In this document: positions 1-5,938 of the stretch, piece after piece
Layout: every line of letters begins with the position of its first letter
Position numbering within the stretch: the stretch's first letter is position 1
Source: Actinomycetes bacterium
GTDB lineage: Bacteria > Actinomycetota > Thermoleophilia > Solirubrobacterales > Solirubrobacteraceae
Direction: 5' to 3'
DNA: 8,589 nucleotides
NCBI GenBank assembly: GCA_023405705.1
Contig: JAEXXR010000081.1
Span: 1 to 8,589, forward strand
Made by a program: the position numbers and the translations under genes
Notes under the pieces: generated by a model
The model's input: the letters and a program-made list of their open reading frames with translations, nothing else
Databases searched by the model: none
Told to the model about the DNA's origin: nothing

Positions 1-843
1 GGCCTGCGCGTCCGCAACGTCGGCGAGCTGACGCAGGACGGCGTGCTGCAGGCGCCGGCCGAGACGGCCAGCTTCCTCGAGCCGTACTTCGTCAACGCCG
101 GCACCGTGGACAACCCCAGATGGGTGCCGGGCAGAGACCGCGGCCCCGACCCGTACCTGACGACGCCGCAGCTGGCGGACGTCACGACGCTGCTGCTGAG
201 AGGCGGCATCAGCCCCGAGGTGCATGCGATCGGCGACCGCGCCGTGCGCCACACGCTCGACGCGTTCGAGCTCGCGCGCAAGCGCAGCGGCAGTAGACTG
301 CCGCTGTCGATCTCGCACGCCGAGTCGGTCCACCCGCGCGACCTGCCGCGCTTCAAGCAGCTCGACGTCGCGCCGGCGATGGCGTTCCAGTGGGCGAAGC
401 CGGCGTTCGACTCGATCGACGCGGCGAAGAACCAGCTCGGCCCCGAGCGGTTCGCGCGCACGGAGCCGATCGGCACGCTCTGGAACGCCGGCGCGAAGGT
501 CGCCGTCGGCTCCGACTGGCCGGTCGACCCGCTCGACGAGTGGCTGCTGCTGCAGGTCGGCGTGACGCGCGAGAACCCCTACGGCGGCAAGAGATACGCC
601 GGCCGCCTCGGCAGCAGCCCCCTGCTGCCGCGCGCCGCGGCGATCCGCGCGATCACCGCCAACACCGCCCGCATCATGCTGCAGGACGACGCGACGGGCT
701 CGCTGGAGAAGGGCAAGCTGGCCGACCTGATCGTGCTCGACCGCAACTTCTTCCGCATCCCGGCCAAGCAGATCATCCGCACGAGAGTGCTGCTGACGAT
801 GGTCGGCGGCAAGGCCGTCTGGACGGCCAACGGCTTCCGCTAG
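1..843 (+). CDS. Amidohydrolase, YtcJ/amidohydrolase-3 family, C-terminal part (5' end outside window)
   Basis: The reading frame is open from base 1 to a TAG at 841-843, giving 280 residues with no N-terminus. A GTG at 43 is internal: upstream codons already read as family sequence, and the 'DGVLQ' segment there resembles the conserved 'DGxL' of YtcJ-like enzymes. Visible metal-site motifs are HAIGDRAV (His at 223-225), SHAE (His at 316-318) and GSDWPV (Asp at 514-516). Near the C-terminus is the usual 'G.LADLIVLDRN' strand of the composite beta-sandwich domain. The family hydrolyses C-N bonds (amides, N-formyl compounds) with a divalent metal in a TIM barrel. No signal peptide can be judged because the start is missing. 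The substrate cannot be read from sequence. The gene converges on the tetR gene and shares a hairpin with it. Six of 26 Arg codons are AGA, high for such GC-rich DNA. The family call is confident, the specificity unknown. Confidence 0.9.
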   Translation, partial: GLRVRNVGELTQDGVLQAPAETASFLEPYFVNAGTVDNPRWVPGRDRGPDPYLTTPQLADVTTLLLRGGISPEVHAIGDRAVRHTLDAFELARKRSGSRLPLSISHAESVHPRDLPRFKQLDVAPAMAFQWAKPAFDSIDAAKNQLGPERFARTEPIGTLWNAGAKVAVGSDWPVDPLDEWLLLQVGVTRENPYGGKRYAGRLGSSPLLPRAAAIRAITANTARIMLQDDATGSLEKGKLADLIVLDRNFFRIPAKQIIRTRVLLTMVGGKAVWTANGFR

Positions 844-855
844 CGGGATCTCCTC

Positions 856-887
856 GAGGTCGCCCGGCGCACGCGCCGGGCGGCCTC
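856..887. terminator. GC-rich hairpin between convergent genes, probable bidirectional terminator
   Basis: The arms 856-869 and 874-887 pair over 14 bp, including one G-T wobble (860/883), around a 4-nt CACG loop. It lies 13 nt after the amidohydrolase stop, and its right arm touches the tetR stop codon (886-888). No U-tract follows on either strand, which is common for terminators in high-GC actinobacteria. The convergent position supports a shared terminator; termination itself is inferred. Confidence 0.65.
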
Positions 888-1506
888 ACCCGCGCGGCGC
901 GAGGACGGACTCGATCGCGTCGCTGCAGAGCGCCCGCGCCCGCTCCAACGAGAGCGAGCCGGCCAGCCAGCGCATGCTGAGGCCCTCGACCAGCGAGGTC
1001 AGCAGCGCCGCCGTCTCCTGCGGGTCGACGCCGGCGCGGATCGAGCCCTCCGCGACGCCCGCGGCGATCGCCTCGGCGACCCACTCGTTCCACTCGCTCG
1101 TGACGCGCCGCAGCACGTCGCGCAGCTCCGGCTCGAAGACGGCGCTGGCCGAGACCTCGTTCCAGACGATCGAGTTGTTGCGGATGACCGGGTCGTCCTC
1201 GTCGAACTCGCGCAGCAGCGCGTCGCGGACGGCGTCGTACTCGGTCGCGCCGCCGTGCGGCTCGCGCAGGACCCCGGAGGGCGCCTGCGCGTTGGCCTTG
1301 TCGAGCGCCGCGCCGATCAACGTCAGGCGGTCGCCGAAGTGGTAGTAGAGCAGCGGCGTGGAGACGCCGGCGCGGGCGGCGACGTCCTCGACCCGCATCC
1401 CGCGCACGCCGCGCTCGGCGACCGCGGCGACCGTCGCGTCGACGATCGCCTGGCGGGTGCGCTCGCGTCTCTCGGCGCGGCTGGACGGCGCTGCTCTGCT
1501 GCTCAT
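886..1506 (-). CDS. TetR/AcrR-family transcriptional regulator
   Basis: A 206-aa protein, a usual TetR length. The N-terminus has the typical 'RTRQAIVDATVAAVAERG' helix (about residues 17-34) followed by the helix-turn-helix 'VEDVAARAGVSTPLLYYHF' (about 39-57). The C-terminal ligand and dimer domain looks like the BetI-type group ('IVWNEV', 'VEGLSMRWLAG'). I chose the ATG at 1506 over an in-frame GTG at 1512: a -10-like TAGAGT at 1516-1521 would start transcription near 1509, already inside the longer version. It lies 41 nt downstream of potC on the same strand, so it may be read through from the transporter operon, driven by its own promoter, or both. A role as local repressor of the polyamine importer is inferred from position only; the effector is unknown. 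Confidence 0.9.
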   Translation of the reverse strand: MSSRAAPSSRAERRERTRQAIVDATVAAVAERGVRGMRVEDVAARAGVSTPLLYYHFGDRLTLIGAALDKANAQAPSGVLREPHGGATEYDAVRDALLREFDEDDPVIRNNSIVWNEVSASAVFEPELRDVLRRVTSEWNEWVAEAIAAGVAEGSIRAGVDPQETAALLTSLVEGLSMRWLAGSLSLERARALCSDAIESVLAPRG

Positions 1507-1515
1507 CGGCACAGC

Positions 1516-1521
1516 ACTCTA
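1516..1521 (-). promoter_or_regulatory. Possible -10 element for tetR
   Basis: TAGAGT (minus strand) fits the actinobacterial TANNNT -10 pattern. It would place the transcript start about 3 nt upstream of the tetR ATG. No convincing -35 is visible. The element lies beside two abutting palindromes (1529-1549). A weak call. Confidence 0.3.
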
Positions 1522-1528
1522 CGCCGCC

Positions 1529-1549
1529 CGCCGCGGCGAGCGCGCGCTC
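1529..1549. promoter_or_regulatory. Two abutting palindromes between potC and tetR
   Basis: CGCCGCGGCG (1529-1538) and GAGCGCGCGCTC (1538-1549) are each perfect palindromes sharing one base. They sit immediately upstream of the tetR -10 candidate and run over the potC stop. They could be a TetR autoregulatory operator or a weak terminator for the pot operon. Short GC palindromes arise easily in this composition, so the functional call is tentative. Confidence 0.25.
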
Positions 1550-2357
1550 AGGCGGCGGCGCGGTCGCGCCGGGCGAGCGCGCGCTGCACGAGCAGGTTGA
1601 CGGCCATCAGGCCGAGCACGACGACCAGCAGCATCGTCGCGAGCACGTTGACCTCCGGCGGCACGCCCTGGCGGGTGGCGCCGAAGATGAACAGCGGGAA
1701 GGTCTGCGTCTGGCCGGCGTTGAAGCTCGTCACGACGTAGTCGTCGATCGAGATCGCGGCCGCCAGCACCGCCGCCGCGACGACGCCCGGGGCGATCATC
1801 GGCAGCGTCACGCGGAAGAAGGTCGTCCAGACGCCGGCGCCGAGGTCCTGCGCCGCCTCCTCGATGAAGGGGTCCATCCCCTCCAGCCGCGCGCGCACCG
1901 TCACCACGACGTAGGAGACGGTGAACATCACGTGCGCGATCACGATCGTCCAGAAGCCGGTGTCGATCCCGATCACGAGGAACATCGCCAGCAGCGAGGC
2001 GCCGAGCACGACCTCCGGGGTCGCCATCGGCAGGAAGACGAAGAAGCCGGCGGCGCCCTGGCCGCGGAAGCGGTAGCGCGTCAGCGCGACCGCCAGCAGC
2101 GTCCCGAGCAGGACCGCCCCGATCGTCGTGAAGGCGGCGATCGCGAGCGAGTTCTCCAGCGCTCTCGCCAGGTCGGGGTCGGCGAACGGGTCCTTCCAGT
2201 GGTCGAGCGTGAAGCCCTGCCAGGTGAAGTTGAAGCGTCCCTGGTTGTCGTTGAACGAGAACAGGACGATCAGGAAGACGGGGATGAAGAGGAACAGCAG
2301 CGCAGCCGCCGACCAGATCCCCAGCGCCCAGTTGCGGGCGCGGTCGCTCGCAGACAT
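1548..2357 (-). CDS. potC: Polyamine (spermidine/putrescine) ABC transporter permease PotC
   Basis: A 269-aa inner-membrane permease of the binding-protein-dependent transport family. Hydrophobic spans lie roughly at residues 13-34, 70-93, 102-128, 133-153, 190-208 and 238-257, giving the six expected. The cytoplasmic EAA loop is canonical: E-E-A-A-Q-D-L-G at 166-173 with V-T-L-P following and G at 191; this contacts the ATPase. 'SIDDYVVTSF' after span 5 is typical of PotC/PotI. The start is the ATG at 2357, which overlaps the potB stop by one base (TGATG); GGAGG at 2368-2372 lies 10 nt upstream. The same frame stays open to 3188, but that stretch is arginine/proline-rich shadow of potB. It is the last transporter gene, with tetR 41 nt further on. 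One of about 15 Arg codons is AGA. Confidence 0.94.
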   Translation of the reverse strand: MSASDRARNWALGIWSAAALLFLFIPVFLIVLFSFNDNQGRFNFTWQGFTLDHWKDPFADPDLARALENSLAIAAFTTIGAVLLGTLLAVALTRYRFRGQGAAGFFVFLPMATPEVVLGASLLAMFLVIGIDTGFWTIVIAHVMFTVSYVVVTVRARLEGMDPFIEEAAQDLGAGVWTTFFRVTLPMIAPGVVAAAVLAAAISIDDYVVTSFNAGQTQTFPLFIFGATRQGVPPEVNVLATMLLVVVLGLMAVNLLVQRALARRDRAAA

Positions 2358-3220
2358 CAGGTCGCCGCCTCCGTCAGGTTTCTGGTCCCCAGCAGGCGCG
2401 AGTAGAGCGCGATGCCGACGAGGATGATCGTCATCAAGATGAACGACAGCGCCGCCGCCGTCGGGTAGTCGAGCACGTTGAGGAACTTCGACTGCACGAC
2501 GTTGCCGATCATGTACTGGCGCGAGGTCCCCAGCAGCGCCGCGTTGACGTAGTCGCCGCAGGCGGGGATGAAGACCAGCAGCGAGCCGGCGAAGATGCCC
2601 GGGATCGCGAGCGGCAGCGTCACCTTGCGGAAGGCCGTCAGCCGGCTGGCGTAGAGGTCGGTCGCCGCCTCGATGTAGCGGCGGTCGATGCGGTCGAGCG
2701 CCACGTACAGCGGCAGCACCATGAACGGCAGGAAGTTGTAGGCGATGCCGGCGACGACGGCGGTCCCGGTCGCCAGCACGCGGCCGTCCTCGGCGACGAG
2801 GCCGACGTCCCGCAGCCGCTCCACGAGCCAGCCGTTGTCGGCGAGGATCAGCTGCCAGGCGACCGTCCGCAGCACGTAGCTCATGAAGAACGGCAGGATC
2901 ACGAGCAGCAGCATCAGGTTGCGCCAGCGGCCGGCCTTGTACGCCATGAAGTAGGCGAGCGGGAAGGCGATGATCAGGTCGATCACCGTCGCGAGGCCCG
3001 CGTAGAGGAACGACCGCAGGAACTGGTCCTTGTAGTCGCTGATCGCGTTCGTGTACGTGTCGAACGCCCACGTCAGCGTGTAGCCGGCCTCGGGGTCGCC
3101 GGTCATCAGCGAGACCGACGCCTGGTTGGCGATCGGGATCGCGAAGAAGAGGAGGAGCCACAGCAGCCCGGGGATCGCGAACATCCACGGGATCAGCCTG
3201 CGGCGCTGGGAGAGTGACAT
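2357..3220 (-). CDS. potB: Polyamine (spermidine/putrescine) ABC transporter permease PotB
   Basis: A 287-aa permease with six hydrophobic spans, roughly residues 12-32, 69-93, 101-121, 151-173, 207-228 and 256-275. The EAA loop reads E-A-A-T-D-L-Y-A-S from 184, then 'RKVTLPLAIPG' to 208. The usual loop glycine is Tyr190, a variant I recall from other actinobacterial PotB/PotH proteins. 'PACGDYVNAALLG' after span 5 is characteristic of PotB. It pairs with PotC to form the membrane channel. The ATG at 3220 puts the hydrophobic segment right at the N-terminus as expected. Its ribosome-binding site is weak (a G-run about 8 nt upstream), unlike the other genes of the operon, so coupling to upstream translation is plausible. 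The stop overlaps the potC start by one base. Confidence 0.94.
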   Translation of the reverse strand: MSLSQRRRLIPWMFAIPGLLWLLLFFAIPIANQASVSLMTGDPEAGYTLTWAFDTYTNAISDYKDQFLRSFLYAGLATVIDLIIAFPLAYFMAYKAGRWRNLMLLLVILPFFMSYVLRTVAWQLILADNGWLVERLRDVGLVAEDGRVLATGTAVVAGIAYNFLPFMVLPLYVALDRIDRRYIEAATDLYASRLTAFRKVTLPLAIPGIFAGSLLVFIPACGDYVNAALLGTSRQYMIGNVVQSKFLNVLDYPTAAALSFILMTIILVGIALYSRLLGTRNLTEAAT

Positions 3221-3223
3221 GCT

Positions 3224-3286
3224 CTAAGCCCCCGTCGCTCTGTTCGTCGATCCGATCAGCGCGTGCACTCCGTCGTTGCCCATCAT
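3224..3286 (-). CDS. Possible 20-codon mini-ORF bridging potD and potB
   Basis: The minus strand has TGATGATG at the potD end: the potD stop TGA overlaps an ATG at 3286, with a second ATG directly after it. The frame encodes MMGNDGVHALIGSTNRATGA and ends with TAG at 3224-3226, three bases before the potB ATG. It is in frame with potB, separated only by that TAG and one AGC codon. The peptide shows no recognised motif. It could be a translational coupler carrying ribosomes from potD to the poorly led potB, a relic of a longer PotB N-terminus, or chance. Confidence as a real coding gene is low. Confidence 0.25.
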   Translation of the reverse strand: MMGNDGVHALIGSTNRATGA

Positions 3287-4506
3287 CAAGCGCCCGTCAC
3301 CTTGGCCATCGCCTCGTACATCTCCTGCTCCTGGCGGGTCGAGAGGGCGGGGTAGGGGTAGAGGTTTCTGCGCACCTCGTCCGGCGGGAAGATCAGCTCG
3401 TTGGAGGCGATGTCGGGATCGCTTCTCTCCAGGATCGGCTTGATGTTGTCGACCGGCGAGATGTAGTTGACCCACGCGCAGACGACGGCGGCCACCTCCG
3501 GCTCGTAGAGGTAGTTCATCATCGTCTCGGCCGCGTACGGGTGCTCGACCTCCGACGGCATCATCATGTTGTCGGTGAACAGCATCGCCCCCTCCTCCGG
3601 GTAGGAGAAGCGGAGGTTCGGGTTGTCGCTCTGCAGCTGGACGAGGTCGCCCGAGTAGGCGAGCGCGATCGCGATGTTGCCCTTCGTCAGATCGGTCGTG
3701 TAGTCGTTGCCGGTGAAGCGGCGGAACTGGCCGGCGTCGTTGGCGGCGCCGATTCTCTCGATCGCCCCGAGCATCTGGTCGAGCGTCGCTCTGGAGGCGT
3801 CGACGCCCTCGCCGAGCAGCACCGTGCCGGCGCTGTCGTAGGGCTCGGAGAACATCGTCACGCGCCCCTTCCATCTCGGGTCGAAGAGGTCTCTGACCGA
3901 CTTGATCTCGCCGCCGGTCTGCTCGATGTCGTAGCCGAGGCCGATCGCGCCCGACTGGTACGGCAGCGTGAACTGACGTCTCGGGTCGTAGTTGATCGAC
4001 TGCAGGTTCGGCACGAGGTTTCTCATGTTCGGCACGTTGCTCTTGTCGATCGGCGTGACGTAGCCGAAGCGGACCCAGCGGGAGGCCATGTAGTCGGTCA
4101 ACGTGACGATGTCGCGGCCGATCGGGACGCCCTGCGCGAGCTGCTGGCGGACCTTGCCGTAGAACTCGGAGTTGTCGTTGATCTCCTCGACGTACTTGCA
4201 GTGGCCGCCGTATCTGGCGTTGAACTCTCTGATGACGGCCTTGTCGATGTAGAGCGGCCAGTTCGAGAAGGTCCAGTCGCCCAGCTCGGTTCTCGGGTGT
4301 CTGACGCTCACGGCCTCTCTCTGCAGCGAGGCGAGGTTTCTGGCGGCGGTGCCGTCGATGCCGCAGGCGCTGAGGACCGCGCCGAGGCCGCCGGCCATCA
4401 GCGCGGCGGAGGCGCTGCGCCCGAGGAAGCGGCGGCGCGAGAGGCGCTGCTCGGTGAAGAAGCGGTCGAGCTCGTGCTCGACGCGCTCCGGGTCGATGTC
4501 AGGCAC
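3286..4506 (-). CDS. potD: Polyamine ABC transporter substrate-binding lipoprotein PotD, Tat-type signal
   Basis: A 406-aa extracellular solute-binding protein of the PotD/PotF family. The N-terminus has a twin-arginine motif S-R-R-R-F-L (residues 23-28), a hydrophobic stretch and a lipobox L-S-A-C with Cys48, so it should be exported folded by Tat and lipid-anchored outside the membrane. The mature part opens with the family pattern 'WTFSNWPLYID'; 'FTLPYQSGAIGLGYD' and 'IALAYSGD' are binding-lobe segments typical of spermidine/putrescine receptors. The start is the GTG at 4506 with GAGGA at 4515-4519, 8 nt upstream. It overlaps the potA stop by 8 nt. Codon use is odd: 14 of 32 Arg codons are AGA, all after Cys48, against about 4 of 63 in potA, potB and potC together. 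Spermidine or putrescine as ligand is inferred from family, not proven. Confidence 0.93.
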   Translation of the reverse strand: MPDIDPERVEHELDRFFTEQRLSRRRFLGRSASAALMAGGLGAVLSACGIDGTAARNLASLQREAVSVRHPRTELGDWTFSNWPLYIDKAVIREFNARYGGHCKYVEEINDNSEFYGKVRQQLAQGVPIGRDIVTLTDYMASRWVRFGYVTPIDKSNVPNMRNLVPNLQSINYDPRRQFTLPYQSGAIGLGYDIEQTGGEIKSVRDLFDPRWKGRVTMFSEPYDSAGTVLLGEGVDASRATLDQMLGAIERIGAANDAGQFRRFTGNDYTTDLTKGNIAIALAYSGDLVQLQSDNPNLRFSYPEEGAMLFTDNMMMPSEVEHPYAAETMMNYLYEPEVAAVVCAWVNYISPVDNIKPILERSDPDIASNELIFPPDEVRRNLYPYPALSTRQEQEMYEAMAKVTGA

Positions 4507-5665
4507 CGGCGCCGTCCTCGGCCGCGACGACGAAGGTGTGGCGCGGGTCCCAGGTCAGCTGCACCTCCCGACCTGCGCCGAGCGACTCCGGCAGGGAGCC
4601 GTCCTCGTTCTGGGCGAGGACGATCAGCTCCTCGCCGCCGGCGGTCCGCACGACGTACTGGATCGAGACGCCGAGGAACGAGCTGAGCACGACCGTCCCG
4701 CGCAGCGCGTTGGCCCCGCTCGGCGCCCGCTGCTCGACCGGGGAGAGCTTGACCTTCTCCGGCCGCACGCCGATCGCGACCGGGCTGCCGGCGTGCTCGG
4801 CGCAGCGGTTGGTCGGGGCGTGCAGGGTGGCGCCGTCGTGCGTGGTGACGGCCGACAGCTCGCCGTTCGCCTGCCCGATCGTGCCGCGGACGAGGTTGGA
4901 GACGCCGAGGAACTTCGCCACGAAGGCCGTCTGCGGGCGCTCGTACAGGTCGGTCGCGCTGCCGGCCTGCTCGATCTTCCCTCTGTTCATGACGGCGATC
5001 GTGTCGGCCATCGACATCGCCTCCTCCTGGTCGTGCGTCACGTGGATGAACGTGATGCCGACCTCCTGCTGGATCCGCTTCAGCTCGACCTGCAGCTGGC
5101 GGCGCAGGCGCAGGTCCAGGGCGCCGAGCGGCTCGTCGAGCAGCAGCGCCCGCGGGCGGTTGACGAGCGCGCGCGCCAGCGCGACGCGCTGCTGCTGGCC
5201 GCCGGACAGCTGCGCCGGCTTGCGCTTGGCCAGGTGCGGCAGCTGGACGGTCTCCAGCGCCTCGGCGACGCGCTTCTTCGTCTCCGCCTTGCCGACGCCC
5301 TTGCGCTCCAGGCCGAAGGCGACGTTCTTCTCGATCGTCAGGTGCGGGAAGAGCGCGTAGGACTGGAAGACCGTGTTGACGTCGCGCTTGTGCGGCGGGG
5401 CGTTCGTGACCTCCGAGCCCCCGAGCAGGACACGGCCCTCGGTCGGCAGCTCGAAGCCGCCGATCATCCGCAGGGTGGTCGTCTTGCCGCAGCCGGACGG
5501 GCCGAGCAGCGCGTAGAACGCGCCGCGCTCGATCTCCAGGTCGAGGTCGTCGATGACGAGGACCTCGCCGAACCGCTTCGTGACTCTCTCGAGCCGGATG
5601 TCCGGCTCGCCTCCGACACCACTCTCGCTCACCGCATCGGCAGTGAGGCTCTGGTTAGCAACCAA
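4499..5665 (-). CDS. potA: Polyamine ABC transporter ATP-binding protein PotA
   Basis: A 388-aa ATPase with a full motif set: Walker A GPSGCGKT (55-62), Q-loop Gln101, signature LSGGQ (153-157), Walker B ALLLDE (173-178), D-loop GALD (181-184) and H-loop His211. A TOBE-type C-terminal regulatory domain follows (about 260-385, including 'IGVRPEKVKL'). Length and the 'VNTVFQSYALFPHLT' segment fit PotA. It energises the PotB-PotC channel from the cytoplasm. The start is TTG at 5665, supported by GGAGGTG (5671-5677) only 5 nt upstream; no ATG or GTG is placed as well. It is the first gene of the minus-strand operon. A 273-nt upstream region containing an AT-rich palindromic island separates it from the redox genes. 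The next gene, potD, overlaps its end. Confidence 0.95.
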   Translation of the reverse strand: MVANQSLTADAVSESGVGGEPDIRLERVTKRFGEVLVIDDLDLEIERGAFYALLGPSGCGKTTTLRMIGGFELPTEGRVLLGGSEVTNAPPHKRDVNTVFQSYALFPHLTIEKNVAFGLERKGVGKAETKKRVAEALETVQLPHLAKRKPAQLSGGQQQRVALARALVNRPRALLLDEPLGALDLRLRRQLQVELKRIQQEVGITFIHVTHDQEEAMSMADTIAVMNRGKIEQAGSATDLYERPQTAFVAKFLGVSNLVRGTIGQANGELSAVTTHDGATLHAPTNRCAEHAGSPVAIGVRPEKVKLSPVEQRAPSGANALRGTVVLSSFLGVSIQYVVRTAGGEELIVLAQNEDGSLPESLGAGREVQLTWDPRHTFVVAAEDGAGA

Positions 5666-5670
5666 ATCAG

Positions 5671-5677
5671 CACCTCC
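5671..5677 (-). promoter_or_regulatory. Strong ribosome-binding site deciding the TTG start of potA
   Basis: GGAGGTG on the minus strand, complementary to the 16S 3' end, ends 5 nt before TTG at 5665. It decides the start codon of potA in the absence of any ATG nearby. Confidence 0.75.
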
Positions 5678-5690
5678 GCGTGCAAGTGCG

Positions 5691-5696
5691 ACAGTA
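5691..5696 (-). promoter_or_regulatory. Candidate -10 element for the pot operon
   Basis: TACTGT (minus strand) fits TANNNT and would start transcription near 5684, giving a leader of about 19 nt that just includes the potA ribosome-binding site. No clear -35 is found at the right distance. An alternative -10-like TACAAA lies at 5748-5753 inside the palindromic island. Which of these, if either, is used cannot be decided here. Confidence 0.3.
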
Positions 5697-5722
5697 GCGC
5701 GCGGATGTGCTCCTGTGTGGCG

Positions 5723-5753
5723 AGATTTCCCTCACCAAATCTGCCGATTTGTA
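5723..5753. promoter_or_regulatory. AT-rich palindromic operator candidate upstream of potA
   Basis: Within very GC-rich DNA, this short AT-rich patch contains CAAATC (5736-5741) and GATTTG (5746-5751), a perfect inverted repeat with a 4-bp TGCC spacer. The left arm is shared by a second inverted repeat, AGATTT (5723-5728) with AAATCT (5737-5742), spacer 8 bp. Another CAAATC (5663-5668) overlaps the potA start codon. It also contains the TACAAA -10-like hexamer on the minus strand. Nested palindromes at this position are typical of a repressor or activator site; the binding protein is unknown. Confidence 0.45.
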
Positions 5754-5938
5754 GCGAATCTTCCACAGGGCGAAGGTGGTACGTGAAAGGTACTCCGGCG
5801 GGCGGTTGCGAGGCATGGAGCCAGGACCTCATCGGCGACGCGCCCAGCTCGCCTAGCCGTCCTTTCGGGCCGGGGAGTCGGCGACGCGCCGGGCGGGCCG
5901 CGCCGGTCTGGCGGCGGGCGCTCGCCGGCCGGCGGCCG

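Larger units (their letters stand above)
5666..5938. other. Intergenic region between the redox module and potA
   Basis: This 273-nt region has two parts. The right part, roughly 5800-5938, is extremely GC-rich, follows the stop of the FAD protein gene, and holds a 13-base direct repeat (TCGGCGACGCGCC at 5832-5844 and 5878-5890); no convincing terminator hairpin is seen. The left part, roughly 5666-5800, is relatively AT-rich and carries the operator and promoter candidates. It also contains GGTAC twice, 11 bp apart (5778-5782, 5789-5793), about one helical turn. Nothing in it reads as a convincing gene. Confidence 0.6.

Noticed and set aside
2358..3188. Upstream extension of the potC frame, suggesting a fused 546-residue protein
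   Set aside because: The extension overlaps all of potB in another frame and translates to Arg/Pro/Ala-rich shadow; PotC homology begins at the ATG at 2357.
3214..4686. Long plus-strand open frame opposite potD
   Set aside because: It is antisense to a fully supported gene; its product is dominated by Arg, Val, Asp and Leu, as expected from the reverse complement of GC-rich coding DNA, and has no domain.
5629..5832. 67-codon minus-strand frame across the potA leader, overlapping the start of potA
   Set aside because: It runs through the AT-rich operator region, lacks the GC-biased third positions of the neighbouring genes, overlaps the potA ribosome-binding site and start, and resembles no family I recognise.
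5840..5885. Possible structured RNA or riboswitch (CCGAAAGG with flanking GC pairs, minus strand)
   Set aside because: The GAAA-capped stem is only about 2-3 bp before mismatches, and I could not match the region to any riboswitch consensus I know.
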